Assembly (NCBI GenBank): GCA_964431655.1
Contig: CAYSKJ010000089.1
Coordinates: 1-12,410 of the forward strand
Length of the DNA: 12,410 nt
Direction of reading: 5' to 3'
Source: CAYMEV01 sp964431655 [NCBI: uncultured bacterium]
GTDB taxonomy: Bacteria; CAYMEV01
In this document: positions 1 through 7,132 of the stretch, in pieces
How the letters are laid out: the number at the start of each line of letters is the position of its first letter
How positions within the stretch are numbered: position 1 is the stretch's first letter
Translations under genes and position numbers: made by a program
Notes under the pieces: generated by a model
The model's database searches: none
The model's input: the letters and a program-made list of their open reading frames with translations, nothing else
Told to the model about the DNA's origin: nothing

Positions 1-30
1 GGGTGCAGACAAAGTCAAGGAATATAACAG

Positions 31-62
31 ATTCCCTGTCATAAGACACGATTCTTGGGAAT
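31..62 (-). terminator. Imperfect hairpin downstream of crtO (possible weak terminator)
   Basis: On the minus strand, ATTCCC pairs with GGGAAT, and TGTC pairs with GACA around a four-base loop. An eight-base bulge on the 5' side separates the two stems. It starts about 40 nt after the crtO stop codon. No T-tract follows, so this is not a typical intrinsic terminator. It is only the best candidate for a 3' end structure of the carotenoid operon before the window ends. Confidence 0.2.
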
Positions 63-103
63 ATGCTGTTTTGATTTTAATCACTTACACAATTATACTA
101 AAT

Positions 104-613
104 TCAGGACATGGAAACATCTTCTGAACTGCATATAAAATGCTTATCCATCATCATTCTTAACCTGATGCGGTTGTACCGCTGGACAATAATGCATGGA
201 AGGCTTGCAGAAAGCGCATAAAGAACAATGATCACACCACCCCACCACCAGGTATATACAAAGGACAGGGGGGACAGGATTATCACGCTCCAGTGGGCAA
301 GCTCCCCCCTGCAGGTTTCAATGATGAAGGAACTGATATACTCAGCATCCCGGGATAACAGGTGCTTCTTGGCAAAGCCCCTCTTAAAAAGCGCCGCTCC
401 GTCAGGAAGTCTGTCCTTCCAGCTCCTGACTTTGAAAAACTTCTGGTAGATCCTGCCTTTTTTTTCCCATTTCCTTTCCCTGCAGATCCAGGAGGATGGA
501 TTAAAAAACCTGCGGGGCATTACAGTTGCCGCATAGGAGCTTATCATATGAAGCAGGAACAGAAAAAGAATGTTAAGAATGATTATCCAGTACCAGGAAA
601 AACTAAACAGCAT
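104..613 (-). CDS. crtO: Glycosyl-diaponeurosporenoate acyltransferase (CrtO family)
   Basis: The 169-residue membrane protein matches staphylococcal CrtO from memory along most of its length. Shared blocks are WKDRLPDG (residues 65-72), ETCRGELAHW (99-108) and IIVQRYNRIRL (141-151), which correspond to WKHKILDG, ETKRAELIHW and IIVQRYNRPRL in S. aureus. CrtO esterifies a fatty acid onto the sugar of the glycosylated carotenoid, the last step of staphyloxanthin synthesis. A hydrophobic N-terminal segment (about 5-28) and a hydrophobic stretch (about 108-143) fit a membrane location. The ATG start has a purine-rich site (AAGGGG) five bases upstream, and only 13 nt separate it from the crtQ stop. 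It is the last gene of the operon. The acyl donor and exact acceptor cannot be read from sequence. It is unrelated to the cyanobacterial ketolase that is also called CrtO. Confidence 0.88.
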   Translation of the reverse strand: MLFSFSWYWIIILNILFLFLLHMISSYAATVMPRRFFNPSSWICRERKWEKKGRIYQKFFKVRSWKDRLPDGAALFKRGFAKKHLLSRDAEYISSFIIETCRGELAHWSVIILSPLSFVYTWWWGGVIIVLYALSASLPCIIVQRYNRIRLRMMMDKHFICSSEDVSMS

Positions 614-626
614 ATAAACCCCTTCC

Positions 627-1727
627 CTATTGCGTTATATTTCTGGATTTCCAATCCACAGCCCTGCCCAATAACTTAAAATAAAGGGACAAAAAGAAAA
701 CCATACAAAAGAATAAAAGGTGAACAGGGAAAAACATAAAGGATAAAATCCTGAAGGAGCCTACCCTGGCCCCCATCCAAGAAAGCTGGAATGCAAACAG
801 AAAATAAAAAACAAGCCACAGCAAAAAACTTCCTTGTGAAAAGAGGGCAAAGGCCAGCTGAATGGATATTATGAATCCTGCCGATATCCATGCAATTATA
901 TTGAGAAGCAGGAGATGTGGGGTCTTCCCTGCCCCGGATGCAAAGGCTTTAGTCCAGCCCCTTATCAGAGAATTAAGGCTTTCGGGATACATGCGGCAGG
1001 CAAGGGAGTGCCTTCCACCAAAGCATTTAAGCCTTATACCCTTCTTTTTAAATTCATCACCAATAAACACATTCTCAAGTATTTTATCTTTTACGGGTTC
1101 ATGGCCTTTTACTGAAAAATAGTCCTCTTTCCTGACCATCAGGCAGGGCCCGAAAAGACCGGCAGGTATTGCATCTTTAAGGGGAGTAAAGGCATTCATG
1201 CTGCCTGTCATAATAATATTGAACATCAGGGATAACTCCTCATGGAACCGCTTTACTGCATGATAAGGCGACAGGGACATGGCTGTTCTATCCCTGCATG
1301 ACAGCTGTTGAAAAGTATCTAATAGATTCTCATAGCCATTGGCAGTAAATTCAGTATCCGCATCAAGGAATAACAGCGTTTCTTCTGATGCATGCCGGGC
1401 ACCCTGGAGGCAGGCCCAGGGCTTTCCCAGCCAGCCGGGGGGAAGTTCTGATGAATCAAGCACTCTGGCTTTTTTTTTTAGGCTGATCTCCTTTGTCCTG
1501 TCAGTCGAGTTGTCATTTACCACTATTATTTCATCAGGTTTGATTCTCTGCGAGTTTACCGAATCAAGAAGCCTGCCTATATTCTGTTCCTCATTTCTGG
1601 CGGGGATTATCAGGGTAACGCCCGGATATTTCATCTTCAGTACACCTGCTTTGCAGAGCGGAAGGCGGAAAAGAAACCAGAAGCCCCCAAGCCAGAATAT
1701 CCCTGTTAAAACCAGAAGTATCGCCAT
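627..1727 (-). CDS. crtQ: Diaponeurosporenoate glycosyltransferase (CrtQ family, GT2)
   Basis: This is a 366-residue membrane-bound family 2 glycosyltransferase. A short N-terminal hydrophobic segment (about 2-22) precedes the GT-A domain. The domain carries TLIIPARNEE (about 38-47), VNDNST (70-75) and the metal/nucleotide-sugar motif DAD (122-124). Further on are PYHAVKRFHEE (about 154-164), the RGWTK block (256-260) and the SGAGK block (264-268), all with counterparts in S. aureus CrtQ. The C-terminal third is hydrophobic (about 271-350, several membrane spans) and ends in VDWKSR, like VEWKGR in the staphylococcal enzyme. The expected reaction joins a sugar, glucose in S. aureus, to the carotenoid carboxylate through an ester bond. 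It starts five nt after the crtP stop, so translation is probably coupled; its own ribosome-binding site is weak. Sugar identity is not visible. Confidence 0.88.
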   Translation of the reverse strand: MAILLVLTGIFWLGGFWFLFRLPLCKAGVLKMKYPGVTLIIPARNEEQNIGRLLDSVNSQRIKPDEIIVVNDNSTDRTKEISLKKKARVLDSSELPPGWLGKPWACLQGARHASEETLLFLDADTEFTANGYENLLDTFQQLSCRDRTAMSLSPYHAVKRFHEELSLMFNIIMTGSMNAFTPLKDAIPAGLFGPCLMVRKEDYFSVKGHEPVKDKILENVFIGDEFKKKGIRLKCFGGRHSLACRMYPESLNSLIRGWTKAFASGAGKTPHLLLLNIIAWISAGFIISIQLAFALFSQGSFLLWLVFYFLFAFQLSWMGARVGSFRILSFMFFPVHLLFFCMVFFLSLYFKLLGRAVDWKSRNITQ

Positions 1728-1732
1728 ACGCC

Positions 1733-3220
1733 TTATTCTGCCTTAGGGTCATCCTCCATGATTTTCCTGCAGACATTCTGGCCGCACAGCAGGACCATGG
1801 GCATGCCTCCGCCGGGATTAACGCTTCCACCTGTAAAATACAGGTTTTTGTATTTTTTGCTCTTTTTTGGGACCTTGAAGGCAAAGTTTTTCTTTAAATC
1901 CGATACCACACCATATATGGAACCACCGTTGGAATAGTACATAGCCTGGATATCAAGGGGTGTAAGGATGTGCTCATAAACAATATGGCTGCGGATATTC
2001 TCCAGCCCGGCTCTTTCAAGTTTATCCAGTATTCTCTCCCTGTATTTGATATAGTCTTCCCTGCTTAAAGGATTCTTCTCATCAATATAGGGTATATGGG
2101 GAAGTATTTTGAGTCCCGAACACCCCTGGGGAGCGACAGAAGGATCTGACTTGGAAGCATCAACCAGATAGATGGTGGGGTCCTGGGGAAGCTCCTTTTT
2201 GTTGAACACTGTATTAAAATGCTCTTTCTGATTGCCGGAAAATATAAAATTATGATGACCAAGCTGTGGATACTGGATATCAAGGCCTAAATCCAGGACA
2301 AGGCCTGAGCATGCCGGCTCATACCTTTTGAGCTTTTTAAGAAAGGATTCGCTTTCACCAAGAAGATTCCTGTAAGCAGGCACTGCCTCCATGTTACAGA
2401 CGATGAAATCCGCCTCGTAAACATCATTTCCTGCTATTATGCCTTTAACCCTGTCTCCTTCCTTATTTATAGCCTTTACTTCACTGTCAAGGTTCAGCCT
2501 GATACCAAGCTCATCCATGTATCTGCCAAATCCCAGTGCTATATTGTAAAGCCCACCGGGAACATACCACAGGTCATATTTGAATTGTATGGTAGGCATA
2601 AGATTCATGAAACCCGGGGCATTGTATGCTGAAGAACCGACATATTTGATGAAGAAATCCATTATATCCACCAGGTAGGGATTTTTTATATGCCTGGCAA
2701 CACCCTTGTGCATGGTATGGAGAAAGTCAATATTGAACATGGTGGACAGGCTGTAGAATTTCATAAAATCAAGGGTATTATCAAGGCCTGCTTCAAAATA
2801 TCCCTTTTCGATTATATCATACTGCTTTTCAGAATATTTTAAGAATTCCCGGAACTGAAAATAAGTGTCAGGTCCGAGTTTTGAAAGCTGTTTCTCCATA
2901 ATATCCATATCCGGGTCCAGATCAATCACAGTGCCGTCCTCAAAGAAATTCCTCCAGTGGGGGCGAACCTTCTGCAGCTTTATATAGTTTTCCATCTTTC
3001 TTCCTGACTCTTCAAAGAGCCTGCTAAAATACTGAGGAAGGGTCAGAATGGACGGCCCCAGGTCAAATGTGTATCCCTTTTCGGAGACAGTGTTCAATTT
3101 ACCTCCGATTCTGCTGTTCTTTTCGTGTATTTCCACTTCATAACCCCTGATCCTGAGCATGATTGCCGCAGATATACCGCCCAGGCCAGCGCCGATTACA
3201 ATAACTTTCTTACCACTCAT
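1733..3220 (-). CDS. crtP: 4,4'-diaponeurosporene oxygenase (CrtP-type, CrtI/CrtN superfamily)
   Basis: This is a 495-residue FAD-dependent carotenoid oxidoreductase. The Rossmann motif GAGLGG is at residues 10-15 and the acidic residue E33 ends the second strand. It follows S. aureus CrtP (from memory) rather than CrtN: GPSILTLPQYF near the N-terminus, FIKYVGSSAYNAP in the middle, then DLWYVPGG, DPTIYLVDASKSDPS, VLPHIPYI-like KILPHIPYI, GSIYGVVSDLKKN and the C-terminal GGSVNPGGGMPM. In the staphyloxanthin pathway CrtP oxidises a terminal methyl group of the C30 polyene and uses oxygen, which gives the aldehyde that AldH completes. A GTG five codons further upstream (3235) is also in frame, but the ATG at 3220 has a strong GGTGGAGG site eight bases before it, so the shorter form is chosen. 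The gap from aldH is 32 nt. A desaturase role is the main alternative, but the C-terminal signature argues against it. Confidence 0.88.
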   Translation of the reverse strand: MSGKKVIVIGAGLGGISAAIMLRIRGYEVEIHEKNSRIGGKLNTVSEKGYTFDLGPSILTLPQYFSRLFEESGRKMENYIKLQKVRPHWRNFFEDGTVIDLDPDMDIMEKQLSKLGPDTYFQFREFLKYSEKQYDIIEKGYFEAGLDNTLDFMKFYSLSTMFNIDFLHTMHKGVARHIKNPYLVDIMDFFIKYVGSSAYNAPGFMNLMPTIQFKYDLWYVPGGLYNIALGFGRYMDELGIRLNLDSEVKAINKEGDRVKGIIAGNDVYEADFIVCNMEAVPAYRNLLGESESFLKKLKRYEPACSGLVLDLGLDIQYPQLGHHNFIFSGNQKEHFNTVFNKKELPQDPTIYLVDASKSDPSVAPQGCSGLKILPHIPYIDEKNPLSREDYIKYRERILDKLERAGLENIRSHIVYEHILTPLDIQAMYYSNGGSIYGVVSDLKKNFAFKVPKKSKKYKNLYFTGGSVNPGGGMPMVLLCGQNVCRKIMEDDPKAE

Positions 3221-3252
3221 ATTAATATCCTCCACCTTTCCAGGTATTTATC

Positions 3253-4635
3253 CTAATAAATAAAATCCATTATTTTTTTTAATATTTTCAGGGAAGTTTT
3301 ATAGGGGGGATAAAATGCCTTTATATCCAAGTAAAAAGACTTTTGTAATACAGCCTTCTTATAAGTAAATGACTCAAAGCTGGCAAATCCATGATATCTG
3401 CCCATGCCGCTGGCACCAACTCCGCCGAAGGGCAGTTCATTTGAGAGGAAAAGATGTATGGTGCCGTTTATACACACGGATCCTGATTTTGCCCTTTTTA
3501 TAACATTGTTCTGCCTGTTTTTATCCCTTGAAAAATAATAGGTAACCAGCGGTCTTTCCCTGGAGTTTATCTCATCCAATGCAGCATCGAGGCTGTCATA
3601 CTGCAGGACCGGTAGTATGGGGCCGAAGATCTCATCCTGCATTATGGCTGACTTTGGATCAATATTATCCAATATTGTCGGAGAGATATACAGATCCTCT
3701 CTGTCTGTCATACCTCCGGCAATTACCCTTCCCTGCTTCAAAAGACTGCAAAGTCTTTCATAATGCCCTTCATTGATTATATGAGTAAAGTCCTTTACCG
3801 GGCTTCGTGTCTGGTAGAATTCCTTTAAGGTCCCGGAAAGTGTATTGAGGAATTTTTCACTGATATTGCTGTGAACCATAAGGTAATCAGGGGCTATGCA
3901 GGTTTGCCCCGCATTGTAAAACTTTCCCCATGCAATTCTCCTGGCTGTGACATCCAGGTCTATATCTTCATCAACCAGGCACGGGCTCTTTCCCCCGAGC
4001 TCCAGAGTGACGGGGATCAGATGCTTTGATGCAGATTCCATTATCTTCCTGCCGACAGCTGTGCTTCCTGTAAAAAAGATATAGTCAGTCTCACGCCTGA
4101 TCAGGGATTGGGTAACCATGGCTCCTCCCTCGGCAATTGTTATATGAGCTTCATCAAAATTTTGGCCTATCAGTCTCTTTATAAGGGCTGAAGTATTGGG
4201 AGCCAGTTCCGACGGTTTTCCGATGACACAGTTGCCTGAAGCCACAGCTCCCGCCAGGGGTGAAAGCAGAAGACCGAAGGGGTAGTTCCATGGGCTGATA
4301 ATCAGGACCGTACCAAAGGGCTCACGGATAAAATAGCTTCTGCCCGGCCTGTTGCTGACAGGCGTGCTTACTTTGACGGGACGGGACCATTTTTTCAGCT
4401 TTTTCAGAAGGGTTTTTATCTCTAAAAGGGCATACATAATCTCACCGGTAAAGGACTCTGTGGCACTCTTGTTGAGGTCTTTAAGAAGGGAATGAAGTAT
4501 ATCTTCAGTGTTTTCCTCTATAATATGGCACAGCTTTTTCAGCTGATTTTTCCTGAATGGCAGGTCCCGGGTTTTACCGGAATCAAAGAAGGCTTTCTGC
4601 TTTTGGAAGATTACCCTAATTTCTTCTTCGTTCAT
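3253..4635 (-). CDS. aldH: Carotenoid aldehyde dehydrogenase (diaponeurosporenal dehydrogenase, AldH/CrtNc-like)
   Basis: This 460-residue class 3-like aldehyde dehydrogenase has its active-site residues intact: N117 in PWNYPF, K140 in GKPSE, FTGSTAVG (188-195), E212 in LELGGKSP and the nucleophile C246 in NAGQTCIAPD. The EIFGPILPV block and the GGVGASGMGRYHG block near the C-terminus are also present. The C-terminal tail (about 435-460) is hydrophobic and basic and contains a PPYK motif like that of S. aureus AldH, which suggests membrane association. It should oxidise the terminal carotenoid aldehyde made by CrtP to the carboxylate used by CrtQ, with NAD(P)+ as acceptor. It begins four nt after the crtN stop, and the weak TGAG site overlaps that stop, so translational coupling is likely. 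General fatty-aldehyde dehydrogenases look similar, so the substrate assignment rests on its place between crtN and crtP. Confidence 0.85.
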   Translation of the reverse strand: MNEEEIRVIFQKQKAFFDSGKTRDLPFRKNQLKKLCHIIEENTEDILHSLLKDLNKSATESFTGEIMYALLEIKTLLKKLKKWSRPVKVSTPVSNRPGRSYFIREPFGTVLIISPWNYPFGLLLSPLAGAVASGNCVIGKPSELAPNTSALIKRLIGQNFDEAHITIAEGGAMVTQSLIRRETDYIFFTGSTAVGRKIMESASKHLIPVTLELGGKSPCLVDEDIDLDVTARRIAWGKFYNAGQTCIAPDYLMVHSNISEKFLNTLSGTLKEFYQTRSPVKDFTHIINEGHYERLCSLLKQGRVIAGGMTDREDLYISPTILDNIDPKSAIMQDEIFGPILPVLQYDSLDAALDEINSRERPLVTYYFSRDKNRQNNVIKRAKSGSVCINGTIHLFLSNELPFGGVGASGMGRYHGFASFESFTYKKAVLQKSFYLDIKAFYPPYKTSLKILKKIMDFIY

Positions 4636-4639
4636 AATC

Positions 4640-6139
4640 TCAGGTATAAAGACTCATTTTCTCTTTTTTAAGTATAAGTTCAGAGCTTATCCTTCCCGAT
4701 TCGTATATGGTAGGTAAGCCACTGCCGGGATGGGTACCGCCCCCCGTAAGATAGCAGTTCTTAAACTCCTCAAACTCGTTGTGGGGTCTGTAATAGAGCA
4801 TTTGACCCATATTATGCCCCAGATTAAAGGTGGCCCCATTATAAATATCCATTTCCTCAAGCCAGTATCGCGGTGTAATTACCTTGATCTGCTCTATATG
4901 CTTCCTGATGTCATTCATGCCCGCCCTGGATTCCATAAGGCCGAGGATCTTTTCCTTAAAGGGCTCTTCATTCTTCTGCCAGTCTATTCCGCCACTTGTA
5001 TTGCCGATGGGAACCAGTACATAGACAGATGATTTGCCTTCTGGAGCCATTGTTTTATCAATGAGGCCTGGATTATGGACATAGAAGGAAGGATCCTCGG
5101 AAATAATATCGCTCTTTACTATCTCAGCAACATTCTGCTTATAGTCCCTTGCAAAAAAGATGTTATGGTGGTTCAGGCTGTCATATAGCCTGTCCATCCC
5201 CAGATAGAGCATAAATGTGGAACAGGAATACTTCATTTTCTCAAGATGGGAGTCGGTATATTTTTTTCTGTGTTTTGAATCAGTAAGATTCTTCATTGAG
5301 TGAGCAAAATCTGAATTTATAATTACATAGTCTCCCCTGATTTCCGAGCCATCCTCCAGCATGACACCCTTGGCAGCGCCATCCTCTATTATAAGTTTTT
5401 TTACCGGCCTTGAAAGGTGAATACGCCCTCCGAATTCTTCTGTTACCTCTGCCATTGCATGGGACAGCCTGTTCAGCCCCCCCTCAATGTGGTATACTCC
5501 GCCCCCGTGTTCTATAAAAGACAGTATGCTGAAAAGCCCGGGTGCCTCCCAGGGAGACATACCTATATATTTTGCCTGGAAGGTAAAACATATCTTGAGG
5601 GTATCATCGTCAAAATACCTGCCCAGGACATCAAAAAGGCTCACATGTGCATCCAGGTAAGGGATTGCCCTGAGCAGCCTTGCTGAAAAATAATCGCTTA
5701 TCCTGCCGTAGGGAACCTCAAGACATGGGATGAGCCTGTCAAACTTCTTTTTCTCTTTTTCCAGGTACTTCCTGTAACCGCCGGAACTTCCGGGAAAAAC
5801 TCTTTCAATCTCCTCTATCATCTTCTCTTTGCCGGTGGAGGGAATAAACGTTTTATCATGAAAATCCAGCCGGTACATAGGGTCAAGCTCAATTACTTTC
5901 ACATAGTCCCCCAGTTCCTTTCCGCAGAGTTTGAAAATGTTTTCAAGCACATATTTCATCAAAAAAAATGTCGGCCCTATATCAAAGGTAAAATCCCCGA
6001 GGCGTAAAAACCCGTTCCTGCCGCCAACTATATCCTTTTTTTCATATATATGGACATCGAATCCCTTGCGGGAAAGAATCATCCCTGCAGTCAATCCGCC
6101 AGGCCCTGCACCTATTATTATTACCTTCTTTTTTGCCAT
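4640..6139 (-). CDS. crtN: Carotenoid desaturase, CrtN type (diapophytoene/squalene desaturase)
   Basis: This 499-residue CrtI/CrtN-superfamily flavoprotein has the FAD-binding motif GAGPGG at residues 10-15, the strand-end acid E33 and GGRNG after it, then FDIGPTFF. The C-terminal FAD block reads LTGGGTHPGSGLPTIYESG, where the THPG signature is typical of the desaturases and differs from the NPGGGMPM of the neighbouring CrtP. It would introduce the conjugated double bonds into the C30 chain, starting from dehydrosqualene or squalene. It is clearly less like staphylococcal CrtN than the neighbouring crtP product is like CrtP, so its chain length (C30 or C40) and number of desaturation steps are inferred from the operon. 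The start ATG has AGGAAGGT eight bases upstream, inside the 24-nt gap after the DUF2141 gene. No crtM lies next to it, in contrast to the staphylococcal crtM-crtN pair. Confidence 0.82.
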   Translation of the reverse strand: MAKKKVIIIGAGPGGLTAGMILSRKGFDVHIYEKKDIVGGRNGFLRLGDFTFDIGPTFFLMKYVLENIFKLCGKELGDYVKVIELDPMYRLDFHDKTFIPSTGKEKMIEEIERVFPGSSGGYRKYLEKEKKKFDRLIPCLEVPYGRISDYFSARLLRAIPYLDAHVSLFDVLGRYFDDDTLKICFTFQAKYIGMSPWEAPGLFSILSFIEHGGGVYHIEGGLNRLSHAMAEVTEEFGGRIHLSRPVKKLIIEDGAAKGVMLEDGSEIRGDYVIINSDFAHSMKNLTDSKHRKKYTDSHLEKMKYSCSTFMLYLGMDRLYDSLNHHNIFFARDYKQNVAEIVKSDIISEDPSFYVHNPGLIDKTMAPEGKSSVYVLVPIGNTSGGIDWQKNEEPFKEKILGLMESRAGMNDIRKHIEQIKVITPRYWLEEMDIYNGATFNLGHNMGQMLYYRPHNEFEEFKNCYLTGGGTHPGSGLPTIYESGRISSELILKKEKMSLYT

Positions 6140-6163
6140 TGTACATTACCTTCCTGTATAGTA

Positions 6164-6610
6164 TTATGGATATACCATATTGATTTCAACTTCCAAGGTT
6201 TCATTGTTCAGTTTTATTTCTGCCTTATCATAGGAAGGCGGGCCGAAGCTTCCTTTTGCATCATTGGAAGCACCCAGTCCCTCCCTGGGGATCTTAAAAA
6301 GGTTTGAATCTATCCTGCCGTTGTCATTTTCGTCATGATGGACGCTGATAGCATAGCTTCCATAGGGGATATCCCTGAATGCAAAAGTCGCTTCCTGGTT
6401 CTCAACAGGTATGATATGGGCCTTGTATGCCTTTTTATGCTCAGACGGGAAATATTCTTTTTCATCAGCTGAGAAAAGCAGAATGCGCGCTTTTCCTTTA
6501 TTATTCCGGAAGCCGTGAATTTTCAGAACGATGCTTCCCCTGCTTTCTTCAGCATATGGCAGGGAAATCACAATCAAAAGGAAAAATACTGCTAATACAG
6601 GCAGTGGCAT
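6164..6610 (-). CDS. Secreted DUF2141 family protein, first gene of the carotenoid operon
   Basis: This is a small exported protein of 148 residues from the chosen start. A hydrophobic signal segment (about 1-17) ends at LPYAEE. The mature domain has the DUF2141 pattern: GSIVLKIHGFRNNKGKARI, a central FAFRDIPYGSYAISV strand block, the acidic loop DENDNGRID (93-101, reminiscent of a calcium loop), a GLGASND block and FGPPSYD (122-128). The family has no established biochemical function. An in-frame GTG at 6658 would give 164 residues and a basic N-terminus. It lacks a ribosome-binding site and falls at the predicted transcription start, so the ATG at 6610 is preferred; the lack of a basic residue before the hydrophobic core in this version leaves some doubt. 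It is 24 nt upstream of crtN in the same direction, so it is probably co-transcribed. A role in carotenoid handling outside the cytoplasm is inference only. Confidence 0.75.
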   Translation of the reverse strand: MPLPVLAVFFLLIVISLPYAEESRGSIVLKIHGFRNNKGKARILLFSADEKEYFPSEHKKAYKAHIIPVENQEATFAFRDIPYGSYAISVHHDENDNGRIDSNLFKIPREGLGASNDAKGSFGPPSYDKAEIKLNNETLEVEINMVYP

Positions 6611-6611
6611 C

Positions 6612-6626
6612 AGATATCTGATATCT
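6612..6626 (-). promoter_or_regulatory. Short hairpin between ribosome-binding site and ATG of the DUF2141 gene
   Basis: On the minus strand AGATAT and ATATCT form a perfect six-base-pair stem around the loop CAG. It sits one base before the ATG at 6610 and directly after the purine-rich GGGGAAAG. Linear spacing from that site to the start codon is long (about 15 nt), and folding would bring the two together. It could equally be a DNA operator dyad just downstream of the promoter. Function is not shown. Confidence 0.35.
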
Positions 6627-6666
6627 CTTTCCCCTTTTATCGATTTGATTAAATGCACAATAAATG

Positions 6667-6695
6667 ATACTACATATTAAATTTAAAAATGTCAA
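6667..6695 (-). promoter_or_regulatory. Sigma70-type promoter of the carotenoid operon
   Basis: On the minus strand a perfect TTGACA (6690-6695) is followed by a 17-base AT-rich spacer and TAGTAT (6667-6672, four of six matches to TATAAT). Transcription would begin near 6660. That leaves about 50 nt of leader before the ATG at 6610 and almost none before the alternative GTG at 6658. It is the only convincing promoter upstream of the six operon genes; none was seen in the short gaps between them. Confidence 0.6.
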
Positions 6696-6970
6696 TAATA
6701 TATGCACACACATACAATGAAGGAGGTCACATCCTAAGCTGAAGCATGATTCGATTCTTAACTGGCTATTTCAATTCTGACAAAATGAATGTTCTGTCAA
6801 TGCCCTATGCTGGAATTAATTTGGCAATCACTATGCTTTTCAATGTGTTTAACCCTTTAAATTCTACCCGGAGGTTTCAAGGGCTGATATAAAAAAATAA
6901 ATTAGCACATCAAAATATATTGTAAATGGCTTTGAAAAGTATTGTAATAGCATCAGGTGGACTGTTAAAT

Positions 6971-6997
6971 TGAAAATAAAACAGCTAAATAAGCTGT
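6971..6997 (-). terminator. Possible intrinsic terminator after the beta-helix gene
   Basis: On the minus strand ACAGCT and AGCTGT (6992-6997 and 6981-6986) form a six-base-pair stem around a five-base loop. It is followed by TTTATTTTCA. The position, about 135 nt after the beta-helix gene stop and upstream of the operon promoter, fits a transcript end. The stem is short and only half GC, so it would be a weak terminator. Confidence 0.35.
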
Positions 6998-7132
6998 CCA
7001 TAGAAAATAATCCATAATATTTCAATTACTGTATCAGGTTTTTTCCAGTATATAAATTTGCATCCTATGAAATCATGGACAATGATCACCATGAGTATCT
7101 GAAATATCAGGCTGAAGTCAGCATAGAGGTGA

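Larger units (their letters stand above)
6611..7132. other. Non-coding interval between the carotenoid operon and the beta-helix gene
   Basis: This is about 520 bases of AT-rich sequence. It holds the operon promoter and leader at its left end and a possible terminator for the beta-helix gene near 6971-6997. On the plus strand there is a perfect AAGGAGGT (6719-6726), but the next ATG is 19 bases further on and opens only a 48-codon frame (6746-6892). A second plus-strand open stretch without a start codon runs into the beta-helix gene (about 7017-7149). Neither resembles a known protein. No tRNA, riboswitch, CRISPR or insertion-sequence signal was recognised. Confidence 0.6.

Noticed and set aside
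3221-3235. Upstream in-frame GTG for crtP (500-residue form)
   Set aside because: The GTG lies inside the GGTGGAGG ribosome-binding site that serves the ATG at 3220, and the family's N-terminus begins right before the FAD motif.
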